Origin: Sitta carolinensis | Taxonomy: Eukaryota; Chordata; Aves; Passeriformes; Sittidae | Direction: 5' to 3' | NCBI GenBank assembly: GCA_032173965.1 | Contig: CM063290.1 | Location: 13,169,501-13,233,500 of the forward strand | DNA: 64,000 nt | Made by a program: the position numbers and the translations under genes | The notes under the pieces: generated by a model | What the model was told of the DNA's origin: nothing | Database searches by the model: none | Seen by the model: only the letters and a program-made list of their open reading frames with translations | Part shown: positions 36,761 through 48,800 of the stretch, piece after piece | Layout: each line of letters opens with the position of its first letter | Position numbering within the stretch: the stretch's first letter is position 1

Positions 36761-39160
36761 GAACACGAATCAGACACACCACATTCACTGAAAAGCTTGG
36801 TTACAGACATGACATGAATTTAGGGGGACACTACACTGTACATAGTATCATAGGTGTGTGGGTGCATACAGTTGAAAAAAATCAAAAACTTATCCAAAAT
36901 AAGATGTTTGCCTCTGTGTGCTCCACCCCTGAGGAAGAGGAGAGAAAGAACAGCATGATAGGGATGTGATTGACATTGTTTAAATGTGAATGGATTGTCT
37001 TGACAGACACTGTGGTAAAGAGCATAGTATCAGAACAGGCACAGAGGCCACACAGCCCTGCCTGGTCTCCATCTCCCCACCAGCACCATCCCTTGAGAAC
37101 CTGGAGCTGGGCAGCTTGACATGAGTTCTCCTCTTGCTGTGAGGATTTGCTCAGCTCTGTGTTACACCGCAAATATCGAATGGAATGCTTGCCAGGAGCA
37201 AGCAAGCATTATACAGCCTCAGCACAAGCATAATCAAATCACTTTTTCTAAAAAAACAAAAGTTATGATTCAACATTTGGGCCTGGTTTCAGATGAAGTA
37301 CTTTTGAAGAAGGGCAAATGGGCTCTAGCATTCAGATTTGTATAAATATACTAAATCAGGCATGTATAATAAACCTTTCACACAGCTCTAGAAAGAATTC
37401 CTTTTGTCCCGACAAGAGTCATATATTTGTTAAATTCATCTCTTGTGTAACGTTATTGTTTTCCAGCGTAGTTACATGAAGGATGAATTAAACCCGTTAC
37501 CAAATGATTTTTTACAAACAAATAATTGAGGCTTGTTAAATGACAAATAAATAGACCCTGCTATTTAAAAGCCAAAGTGACACAAAAACTGCTTCCCATA
37601 TTAACTCCTTTAAATCTCTGGGAGGGGGGGAAGTGTCAAAGGTCAGGAAATATAACACAACCCTGCACTGCAAAGTTGCATGCTCTCTCAGCAAAAAGAG
37701 GAACTCAAGTACTAGTGAAGGACAAGGAACTGATCAAGCAGCAACAAGTTCATTCTTCCAACATATAAAGAGTAGAACATAGCTTCTTTGTTCCACATTT
37801 GTTCCATGCAGTTATCAACCAGAATTTACTTAGGCTTTCATTCAAGTGTCATTGTGAGACTTATTCAAAGGGTGTGGATGGAGCAGTGGCACAGAGATAA
37901 CTGCCCCATTTCTCCTTCTCTCATCTCCACATTTGATGGACTCCACTATTAAGCGTGATCCCCTTCAAGTTTTTAGGTATAGTAAGATGTAAAGTAGAAG
38001 ATAAAAGAAACATTTTAAGAGTAGTAAGGTGTGTGTAAAAGTTCACAAAGTATAGAGTAGCTAATTTGGAAAGTCGTCAGAAAGATCCACCATGCTTGTG
38101 AATTATGTTATCTCAGTACAACAGGCTTTATGGTACTTTGTAGCTTTTGGGCAACAAACTGAAATTTATTCCAAATGGGAACAGTAAAAGTATAGGTTAA
38201 AGAGTGACTTTAGGAGACTCTTCACCTCTGCAAATGTTTGGTGATGTTTATTTCTTGAGTCAAACTGACCTGCTTTAGCTCTTCTGCTCTAGCTGCTCTC
38301 CTTGGAAGTTTCAGTATCTCCTCAGCACATTCCAAGATCTTGCTGCAGAAAGCCATTTCCTTTGGTTCATCTTACTAAATACATGGCACAGATTGCATTG
38401 CTGTTTAGTACACCACAAACATAAATCACACGTCAATATGGCCAAGGCAGGCACTGGCAGGTGGGGCAGGAAAGCCTTCTCTGAGCACTCCAGAGAAGAG
38501 GAAAAAGTAAACTCTAGGGGAAATTGCAAAAGAGCAAATCATTGCTCCACATTTGCTCCTCATCATTTGCTCCTCATGACAGGAGGAACAAAACTTCTGC
38601 CTGTCTCAGATAGGTCCCTTCCCATCTTCACCCTTCTGGGTTCAGCCAATGCTGGCCAACCTGCAGGGCACCTCCCTCCCAAAGCTTCTCTGTGGGAGGA
38701 TTTTATTTCTTTTTTGAATACATCTTGTGGAGAAAGATGGTAAAAGCTGGCATAACACATTTGGCTCAATGTTTCTAGTATGCTTTTCCTCCAGTTACAA
38801 CAAAAGTTATCTATCTATGCAGCTCCCTTGAAGGAAGTTTTCATCTTCATTAAAATTCATTGTTCTCCATTCTCCCCCTAGGCCTTATTCTTAATTTTAT
38901 CTTTTTTATCACTATGTCTACTCTAAATATGACAGCTCTGCTTGTTCTCCCCTGTATGTTGGCTTAGTTACAGCTCCTTTCTACTACTTGTAATTTGCTA
39001 CAAAATAATTTCCCTATCAACTGTAAAGATCACTTGAACATTTGTATCTCACCAGGGAAGATCAATAGTCCATATCTTACTTTTATGCAACTGCTCCATA
39101 GCCCCTTCAAGACTTTTCTCTCAGAAGTCTCTTGAGACCCTCATGCCTCCTCACCTAACA
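36761..39160. other. Non-coding stretch
   Basis: No gene is recognised. 37380-37570 has few simple repeats, several homeodomain-like cores and a low density of frames, and reads like a conserved non-coding element, although this cannot be tested here. A perfect 14-bp tandem duplication lies at 38550-38577. Confidence 0.5.
38550..38577 (+). repeat. Perfect 14-bp tandem duplication
   Basis: catttgctcctcat occurs twice in direct succession. A diverged partial unit (caaatcattgctcc) precedes it, so this may be a decayed short minisatellite. Confidence 0.75.
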
Positions 39161-39275
39161 TGTTTCCCATTTTTTAGGTAGGGAAGTCTGGAGAAACAAA
39201 AGGCACCCAGACAGCAGTATCCAGGTCTTCCAAATCCTTGGTTGGTTCACTATAAGTTAAGCCACTCTTCTTTTG
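39161..39275 (+). repeat. MIR/CORE-SINE-like relic
   Basis: tttcccattttttaggtaggg, then gtctggagaaacaaaaggcacccagacagcag and gtatccaggtcttccaaatcc followed by gttaagccactcttc. This recalls 'atccccattttacagatgggg...gaggcacagagag...acacagc...gaacccaggtctcc.a.tcc...taaccactagaccat.cttcc' with a central deletion. Plus orientation, strongly diverged. Confidence 0.4.
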
Positions 39276-42200
39276 TGATTTCCTACACTGCATGGACGTT
39301 CTTTCCCTTTTTTGTGCTGCTGCCTTATCCCCCTCTCCCGGAAATGTCTTTGTTCTTAAATCTCATCTGAAAACTTTCCAATTTCCTTTACTTTTTTTGT
39401 TGTTACACAACTCATTTCCTTTCCATTCTTTTGCTTTCCTTTTTTTCCTTCTTCTGTGGCTCCTAAACTTGATCCTTGTTTCAAAAAATAATTCTGCTAC
39501 TATTTTTTCTTTATTTCTGATTTTCTTATCTTCATGGTAGTCTATCCTCAGAGATTGTTTTTCGTCTCCTTGAGAGTCACTGCGACAATCTCCATAAAAC
39601 ATCCCTTCTTTTCTTTATCTCTCTCTGCAAAGCATTTTCCACTACTTTTTATGGAGGATGCTTTTATATAATTAAACTATATTCTGATTGTATGGGAAAT
39701 GAAAAGACTATAATAAGCAGGCTCTGAGGATACTGGAAGCATTATAAGTAACAACATTTGTTCTTTAACCATCATTATTTTAAAAATAAATAACACAGAC
39801 ATAGCACACTTGAAAGTTTTGGTACACAAAATATCATTTGTACGTCCTCATAATAGTGTAAATTAAATTTTGTGCTAGTAGTCCAATTTGGAAAGCCATT
39901 CAAAGCAAGTCCTTAAACAAAGGAAGTCCCAAGAGAGAAAGGAGAGGCTTATCTGTATTTAAAGTCCATGTCTGTGCTTTCAGAGAATGCAGTAGTTTTC
40001 CTCTTCCTAATACTTATTTTTACTTCTGCATCATGCCTTGTTATAGCCTGTCTTTAACATATAATCTTTCAGTTATAGGTACTTTTTTGCTTCAGTGTCA
40101 CCAACAGGAAAAGAAAATACTACTTAAATCTGTAACAGCTGCATATGCTTCCCCCAAACCGAATGCACTGTAAATGTGTGAGCCTCTACTATTAAATATT
40201 TTCAGCTGCTTATGTGATGTACACATGTGGCAAGTTAGCAAAGTGTTAGCTTGCAATGCTTCCAGCCAGTCATATATCTTTTTTCTCCATGTGTTGTTGT
40301 CTTCTGTCTTATGTACATCAATATAATCTTTACTACCTATCCCCACTTTTTATAATGCACCTAATATAAATCTACCTGAATGTTTGCATAATAGGCAAAA
40401 AGATATCTTAATAAGGAGAATTAGACAATTATAGGGAGAGCTCAATTTTGCAAAATTTCACCAGTTGCCAACGTGAAACAGTATATGGGCTTGATTTGGT
40501 TTTTCAAGAAATGGAGGATTTTAGTTTCTCATCATGGATTCAGAAATTTCAGAAATAAGGCAGTCCTGTCAGCTTTCTCACACAAAAAATATTCACGTTA
40601 GCATCCTCGGTACCCTAAAAGATATTCACCCTGGCAGAAACACCTCAGAGGAGGGAGGATGATGGGCTGCTGGAAACATAGGGCTTCTCAAAAGAATTTG
40701 GACAAACCTTGGCTCATGCCTGTGTGATGCACAGGTCAGGTCTGCTATTCAGAGTGTCAACTTGGAGCCACCGTCATGCCTGATTTGCAACCTTCTAAAT
40801 CCCTGTACACCTCTGTAAACCTCAGAGAAAACAGAGCTTGTTCTGGGAAGAGACTGGATCCCTGACTCCAGAAACGCAAATGGCCATGGGAGCTGTCTGT
40901 GCCCCACTCCCTGCCACCCACATGGCTGTGACCCACCCTTTCTGCTCCACAATGCCTAAAAGAGCAAAAGAGCAATGCCCAAAGAGCAGCACTCTGGGTT
41001 TGAATGCTGTCAAAAGAACATTAACAAAGAAGAATTGGGGCAAAAATTACCTTTCTGTCATCCCAACACAGCAGTTGATTAAGACAGTCCAGCCCCAGGC
41101 ACACAAGGCTTCTACAGCTGCTGCAGAAGGACTGAACCATCCACGTTTTCCCTGACTCTCTTGTTTGGTCTCATAGAGCAATAATACATCCTTCTATAAA
41201 CCTGGTCTCAACGCTTTATTTTTTCAACATATAAAAACTTCATTTTCCAGCATCACCCCCACACAAAGATCCCTCAGCAATGATGACAGTGGTTTGGTGG
41301 CTGTGCAGGCAGCGAGTGGCTGGGGACTCTCACCAGGGGCCAGCCTGCTCCCACATAGCCAATGGCAGGGATGCTCTGGCCTGCCCCACTGCCTCGTGCC
41401 TACCAGCACTCACAGAGCTGATTGTGTTTCCTGTCACAACTCAGCTCTTATCAAGTTCTGCTCTTCATATGTGGACCACAGTGAATTTGAATCAACTCCA
41501 ACAAAACAAAAAGAGAGAAGCTTTGGTTTCCCATATGGGGCAAGATATGGTTTGACCTGTGTGGCCCATGGCTCCTGAGCCTTAATCATGAAAATCCCTC
41601 GTGAAGTCAATGTGCAAAGTTGTAGGCAGACTCATTAAGATTTTGCCCCTGTTATTATACCTTTAGACAAATCAGTCTTTAATTGCAGCACAGGGTGTAC
41701 TGTAGATCACTACTTGTACTATTTCACATATGACTAGAGTCAGGAAACAAAATACAGCTCCCTGTAAGCAAACCCCAACTTGGTCAGAGCTTTTAAATCA
41801 CCTTTTTTACACCTATTTCTTCTACTGAGCTCTCCAAATAAAACAAGTTCTTAAAAGTAAAAGCCATATTATCACAACATAATAAATTTGAATACCTAAC
41901 ACTTCAAACATAGAAACATGTGCAAATAAAACAATCATTATAGGTATCTACAGTATTAAAATATTCCATCCAAATTTAAGCTTCTAAATAAAATTTCTTG
42001 GTTATTCACAGGCAGTGCCCAACTGGAAGCTCTGACTTCAGCAGAGAATTATGAGTACAGGGTCCACAGCCATGCATAATTTGGAAACTTAATATCAGTT
42101 TAGGACTAAACTTTAATCCTAAGTATCTGAAAATTTTAGCCAGCATATATGAGTATACTAGCTCTATGTGTAAGATTTTGCTTCAATATGTCCAGATACA

Positions 42201-43765
42201 TATTTTCAACAACTCTACAAAAATGTAAATTCAGTCAACTTTTCCCAGTGGCTTACCATGTTTCTCTTGTTAATAGTGAACAGTTTTCAGAGTTTCCCAT
42301 ATGTTTTTTGTCAGTCTCCAGCTTTCTAGGATTACCTGTGTACTGTGTCTTGAATGACACAAATCATAATCTCATAACTTTTACATTGTTGAGTCATTAT
42401 GTATTGTGCCATGTGAATGAAGCACCTTAAAAACTGATATTTATGTATTAAATCAAACCAGATCTAGCTTGTGCCTTTCTCCAGCTGCAGGGATCCTGAG
42501 GGGTGATGGCAGTATTAGTACAGCTGTATGTCAAAACAGCAAGGCTGCTGGGCAGAGAAAGTCACAATTGTACTTCCTAGACACAGCTACTGCCTGGTCA
42601 CTCTGCTTGCCTCTGAGAACATCAGGTCTGTTATCACTCAGAATGGACTTTCTGTGCCTGTTTTCTTAGGAACTGCTGGTTCTTAAACTTAAATTTATGG
42701 ATTCAGTAAAGCCATAAAAGCAGCAGAGATAGTTCAGTGATAAGAATTTTTTTTTTTCTGATAATTCAGTTGACCTTTTCATGTTGACTTCCAAATGAAA
42801 AATATGTAGTCATAAATGTGAAATTAACATGAATTTCAGGACTCATGTAAGCTCACTGCTCCATATTTAAAAGTCACAGGGGTGCTCTCTCTTTTACCCA
42901 TTATGGCTCTTAACTAAATATTTCCATATTTCCAAAAGGACCTCAGTTCTCTGATGTACATTGATGGGGAATGTTCAATGTCAAAGAACAATGGCATTGT
43001 CCAGAGCATAAAGGTGCTGTAAATATCACTATTGTAAACACAATATTTCTACAGAAGTATCTAAATTCATACAATGAACTGTTTGTATGTCCCATTCTGT
43101 CACCATCAGTGGTTAAGCTTAGACCAAAATTTTTAAAAACGACTAATGCTTATGAATGGTTTTGCACCAACAGAGAGGGCTCAAAAGATGCCTGTTCCTA
43201 AATTCTTTAAATCTATAATAACTTGGTCACCTCAGATCTTCAGGATCCCAAAACTAACCCCTCTTTGCTGTTTTGGGGAAAGTGGTATGATTGCAAGTCA
43301 TCTCCAGCTTTTTGAAACATTCACCCATGGCATCATAAGCTCCAGGGAAAAGATGTGGGGCATGTGGGATGTTGAGCCCACATAGAGGGTTTACAGCGGT
43401 CATCTGCACCATCAGCTTTCTGTAAGAAGAAATCTAATTCAAACTGCAGCATCTTGACCACACAACTGACTGGCTAAAATCTTTTTGAAGGAGAGATCAG
43501 TCGATCTATACATGGTGAGTAATCATATTAAAATTTTCATATGTATTTTCAAAGACCACCAAAACCACTTTTTAAACATTTGTATTTGACATAAGTCTTA
43601 TGAACATTTACTCAACCTGAAAATATCGAGACAGAATTATTAAAATAACTCCCAAATTGTATTAGGCCAGTCCAACATTTTTGGTGACCAAATTCTGCTT
43701 TGTTTTGAAAATCTTTACACTCTATATCATTAAAAATAATTGTTAACTCTTCTAAATTGCAGTTG
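39276..43765. other. Non-coding stretch
   Basis: No gene is recognised. A pyrimidine-rich patch at 39290-39640 (ttccttt/cttctt) gives complementary low-complexity frames. GC is somewhat higher at 40840-41000 and 41280-41440, where overlapping frames on both strands are composition artefacts. Confidence 0.5.
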
Positions 43766-43860
43766 GGATCAAGGTCCCATTGTGCTAAGTGCTGAATATT
43801 CAGAAGAGACAGTCCCTGCTCCAAGGAGGCTGCTGGTTTAAGAGACAAAAAAACAGAATC
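43766..43860 (+). repeat. MIR/CORE-SINE-like relic, 5' part
   Basis: ggtcccattgtgctaagtgctg, then agaagagacagtccctgctccaaggaggct and ggtttaagagac match the order 'gg.cccattgtgctaggtgctgtacaaac.....agagacagtccctgccccaaggagcttacagtctaag' that I know from turtle, crocodilian and bird genomes. The 3' SINE core typical of 36638-36760 is not clear beyond 43860, so this is a partial copy. Confidence 0.6.
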
Positions 43861-46800
43861 CAGATGGGGAAATGTGATATAGCATACAAGCACAGTGGTT
43901 GAGGTGATGATAGCTTCACATCTTAGCCAAGAGCCTGCAAACTGCACAGAACTGGTTGATATCCACACCCATACAGTAACCCATTGATTCCAGTGGGTCT
44001 CTGACAGGCAGCTAGAGCTCCCTTGAAAGCACTAATGCCAAAACAGAGGTGTATTAATTCCTTCTCTAGGGCTTTTTCCCCTTCTATTTTATTAATTCTA
44101 TTTGTTTTGGTTTGGGTATTTTTACTTTTTGCTACTTTCAGTTTTACCTTCTACACAGACTTTTAAATCAACCTAGACTGTTTCTGTTTTCATATGTAAT
44201 TAAAAGTGTCCAATGTAACATTTACTTGTTTAATAAAAAAAAATAAAATCACTGTTTTCAATTTTAATTTTCAAACCTTTCTTTTATTTTTCAATTAATT
44301 ACATCACAGGTAGTTTAATGCCATCTTCCTCAAATCTCGGAGATACTCAGAGATTCCAGTTCTTGTTCCCTCCCCGTTGTCAAATTCTCAGAGAATCAAA
44401 TTACTTCTTCTACAGTCAGCACAATGTCCTGATTATCATTACATTGTCTAATTTAATCTTTACTAACCCATTCAGCAATATGAATTCCAAAATAATGTAC
44501 TATATGAAAAATAGTGTGAAAATAAACTATCTAGTAATGATTAGAACTCCTGCTGATTGCCTGGCTTTACGCGAAATGATGGCAATCACATGTTCAAAGC
44601 ATGCCAACTGAAGTGTGGCTACCATACTTAGCAGTTTAGTTTCTCATGTGACAGAAGTATGAAATACAGCACAGAGCCTTTCTGCGGCTGCACAGTCATC
44701 TATGGTGCTTAATGAGAAAGCTGTGTCAGAACGTACAGCGAGGGTGGATCTTTTATGTAGTGACAGGTAAGCAAAGAAACATGAGAGGACAAGTTTTTCT
44801 GGAGGGGAGAGAGCAAGCTGTTTGCTTCTATGAGAAAGTTTGTTATTGAACAAGGACTGGTTAAACTAAACTGATCCAGAGTTGCTGTGCATCAGCCCCA
44901 GGCTAGAAGGGTCAGACACCTTTTCATGGATGTATTAACACCATATAAGTTGAAGAAATTAAATGAATTTGGGCTTAAGATGTGCACACATCTGTATCAG
45001 TTTCACCACAGATGCCTCAAAGAGAAAAGCTGTTATTTTTCTGGGTGTCCGTGGTGTTATCTTACATCCTCTGTATAAGTCTTGCTGGTACCCATCTTGC
45101 ACCATTCATGGAGCTTTGTATGGTGCAGACTGGAAGATGATTCATGGCAGCCCCATGAATTTCCTTCACAAGGAAAGAGCTCTCTGAAGGGTGGGCTTTG
45201 GGGATGCAGGCTTTTTTTTTTTCTCTGGTTTTGCAATGGCAAATATGCAGTGCTAAGTGTATACACCAACAAAGACTGCGCAAGAGATGCACTTTGTTCT
45301 TGGGAGGGAAGATAAGTTTTGATATGTTTCCTATTTCCAGTAGAAGCTCAACATTGACTTTTTAGTTGCTGTAACTCTGTCAGACAGGAGTTGTCATTTT
45401 GGTGAGATTACAAGGTCAAACATTCCTTCTATCAATTAATGTCCTTTTGTCAGCATAGTTTTCGTACTTGGGGAACAAGCAGAAGATGTGCTGACAAAAT
45501 ACACTTTTGCCAATATACAGCTAGTCTGTTTGAGGAAGGTCTGTTAACAAAGCACTGTACAAGTAGACAAATCCTTGAGCTAACTCTCAAAAAAAATTTC
45601 TGTTTTTGCGAAGAAAAGTTTCTTCTGCTTGTAGATACTTCTGTTGCTCTTCAGGAGTTGCTGTAGGTACAACTTCTCTCCAGATATTAAAGTGAGTATA
45701 ACTGAACTCTGCAGTTGGGCTGATGACTAAAGATCTTTTGAGTGAATGTATTTCAACTTTTCTGTAGAACAGTCAGGACTCAAGAAGCAGAAAAGAAGCC
45801 TTATATACATAGGTGCTTGCATATTGATAATAAAGTACCATATACCTGGGTTAGGTGCTGCCCCTGTATCAGGCACAGTCTATTCCATGTGTTTGGTAAA
45901 CCTCAGAAGTTGCCATTTTTTTACAGAGAAAGGCCCACTGAAATTTTCCAGGAACAACTGTTCCAGCAATTGACCATGCAATGATCTGCAGGACCATAGC
46001 CCACAAATACCAGGAGAAAACTGTATTTATACAATGTGTTTTAGAGCCACTGCTAGGTAATTCAGTTAACCTGTTTGTGAAACAATATAAATATCATGGT
46101 ACAGGCAGGAAAGAGGCAAGTGTTATATGATACATATGATATACATCATGTTGCAAGATTATTCAAACCCCACACAATTTGAGTTTATCTTATTCTTATA
46201 GTTATACATTCTTGACCACTGGCTCTACACCATACTTTAAAATCAATTTTATAGTTTCTATATTAGAACACAGTACTACATCTTGCTTATGGGTTGAGAA
46301 AGACACAATATTTATCTAATTGACTCTAATTTACAACTTTCTGAGCCAATTTTCCTGTTGCTAGAATAATTCTTGGTTCTACACAAAGATCTTCAAGAGC
46401 AGACTAAGTTTTAGCCATGCAACTCTCATTAAAAACAGCTGGGACAGTAAGTCCTCATGTGACTAAAACTCAGGGATAGGAGTTTGTTAGCAATGTGCCT
46501 CTCAGGCTTCGTGACTAATCAGTCTCATTTGGGACAGCACAATACAGGTAATTATGGGGGATACACTTTCATTAAGGTGTAAATCAGTCGCCTTTTTGGA
46601 AAGTGACTCTATCACATTGCCATGAAATAGTGCAACTTCAGATGCCTCCAAGCAGCCATACTATTTTGCACAGTGTATGTGGAAGTAACTCCCTCTCCTC
46701 ATAGAAAACTCTGACCATCTCAAGGCTCTTCCTACACTCAGAGAATAAACTGGAAAAAAAAAATGACAATTATTGTAAAATACTGTTCAAGCCTAAATTC

Positions 46801-47420
46801 CCTAACACTTTCACAAGAACATATATCTTTGCATAACTAAATGAAGGTTTAGCCTGCAATTATATGAGTCCTTCAGTAAATAATGCAAATGGACAATTTT
46901 TAAAGGTATTTAGATGATTTGATTTAATAAGTGAGTTAGAAATCTAAGTATGCTTTAAAATCCTCCCTAAGTTCTAGTACATCACCATGTGTGTTCATTC
47001 ATTAATTTGAAATGTGCTCAGAGCCTGCATTTCTACAGGGCAGGATTTGGGATTTACTGCAACAGGGATTACATGTTTGAATGTTCTCAGAGTGGCATCC
47101 AGGTTTTCATGTCATAAGTTTTGTTTACTGTACCTTTATATTTTCTCAAAAGTAATATTCCTACCATTGGACAGTAATATCATTTTCTGTGTCCTCTGTT
47201 AGCTATTTTTCCCAGGGTGTACATTTATAACCCAAGGTTATAAACAATTAGTACAATCCAATTTTCAATACTAAGGAAAAGGATATGCTTGATTTGTCTC
47301 TAAAGTAGGTTACAGCAAAATGAACATGTGAGCTTTGACTGAACAGAAGGTTGAGATAACCTGTGATATTTTCCAAATGCCAAAAAATAATTTGTTGGCT
47401 AGTAAGTGTTGTATAGTGTA
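43861..47420. other. Non-coding stretch
   Basis: No gene is recognised. Frames around 44890-45310 and 45440-45980 reach about 80 codons on the plus strand with no identifiable domain. A T-rich run is at 45212-45222. Confidence 0.5.
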
Positions 47421-47422
47421 GC

Positions 47423-47448
47423 TATTAATTTCAATGGGATTATGCCAC
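47423..47448 (+). repeat. Fragment of archosaur/turtle palindromic repeat
   Basis: attaatttcaatgggattatgcc matches the 'attgatttcaatgggattatgcc' motif of a palindromic repeat widely seen in archosaur and turtle DNA. Short, so only moderately certain alone, but a second block of the same element follows at 47723. Confidence 0.4.
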
Positions 47449-47722
47449 AAGATAATCCTCTCAGTAATTTTGAATATGTTTTTTCACAAAATGATCCCAA
47501 CAGCCTAAGGAATGAATCCTGTTTTGTTCCTACAAAACCTAGTCCAAAATTATTTTCTGTGCATAATTTATTGTACTTATCAAAATTCTGAATTTAATTT
47601 ACCTATAAATATTCAAACATATACTTCCATTTTTAATTTCTAGTGTATTATTGAAAAATGACATAAAGTCAAATATCCAGAACTATAACTGATATAATTG
47701 GGGAAGTTCTGTCAAGATCAAT

Positions 47723-47760
47723 AGTTATGCTGATTAATCCCAGCTGAGGATCTGGCCCAA
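47723..47760 (+). repeat. Fragment of archosaur/turtle palindromic repeat
   Basis: agttatgctgatt followed by cagctgaggatctggccc matches the motif order 'agttatgctgatttacaccagctgaggatctggccc' closely. Together with 47423-47448 it may delimit one element interrupted by about 275 bases. Confidence 0.55.
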
Positions 47761-48410
47761 TAAATAGCTAACTACATAATGAGCAAAATAATTCACTCTG
47801 CTATTAATTAGAAAAAGAACTAACGAACACTTAATCCAAACGCTGGGGTTTGCAGAGGGTGTTCCAAAGCACGTTCGCAGTTGTGGGCAATTTGGGAGCG
47901 GATCAATGTGTCAAGTTGTGGAGTTCCCACATTTCTCTGTTCTCAGCTGTAAACCCTTTGCATATTTTGGGAGTAAAGGAGGAGTCTACATTTTTTGCAG
48001 ATGCTGGAAATAAGCCAGATCCTCCTATTACAAATATTTCTACATACTGCCAAATGATCCCATTGGGAATATGCCTTCTATCCCCATAACTACTGGTTTT
48101 GCTCAGTCCATTACTCAATAAAACTAGCCACTACTCCAGCTGGAATAGTCTGGTCTGAGAAAAAGGGCACCAGAAATTCAAACGCATCTAGCTGGAGAAA
48201 CAGAGCTGTTAATAGATCCAGCAAGCTGTGATTTATGACACAATTTTTGCATTAAAAGGAAATGTAAAGCACTTCCTCACAGGTGCAAATACATTTTACT
48301 AAGTATCATGTCATTACATAACTTGAAATTATAACAGTATTTAAAAGTATGATGTGAGAGAAATGGTCTAGTGATAATAGCTATAAATTTCTTTTAGATC
48401 TGTATTTTCA

Positions 48411-48450
48411 TCTATCACTGACTTCAGTGGAGCCAAGAGTTCAGCTCTGA
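48411..48450 (+). repeat. Fragment of archosaur/turtle palindromic repeat
   Basis: cactgacttcagtggagcc is a near match to the 'cattgacttcagtggagcc' core of the same repeat type. Confidence 0.35.
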
Positions 48451-48740
48451 TGTCCTAATGATTTGGGGAAAATTGGAAGTATCTCAGCTTTTAAAAATTG
48501 TATTTTCCACCTTTAAGCAGTACTTACAGTACAAAGATCAAGTAAGTTTTCCCCGGTGAGTCTGAAAGAAAGGGAATTCATGTATTTGCTACCTTCTACT
48601 TTCTACATGCAATTTTTCTATTTTCTTATCATTCTGTAACAATGAAAGATGCCACATTAGTGCACAGAGCCTTAATCTTAACCTGTCAGATGCATTCATT
48701 CCTTTCACTGTAAAATTGCATTTCACATTTTCTTTCCTTA

Positions 48741-48800
48741 GACCCCAAATTTGCAAACACTTAAGCATGTGCTTAATATTAAGTCTCATTTGGTACAGAA
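48741..48800 (+). repeat. Fragment of archosaur/turtle palindromic repeat
   Basis: gaccccaaatttgcaaacacttaagcatgtgcttaatattaagtc-type order is the arm of a palindromic element known in the form 'ccctgcaaacacttaagcacatgcttaactttaagtcc'. The second arm (expected as the reverse complement) is not preserved downstream. Confidence 0.55.

Noticed and set aside
36481..36969. 162-codon plus-strand open frame
   Set aside because: It runs through a MIR/CORE-SINE-like relic (36638-36760) and has no recognisable domain, so it is a chance frame.
39290..39440. Possible L2-like 3' end
   Set aside because: Only pyrimidine bias and one short block (cttaaatctcatctgaaaac) agree, which chance can explain.
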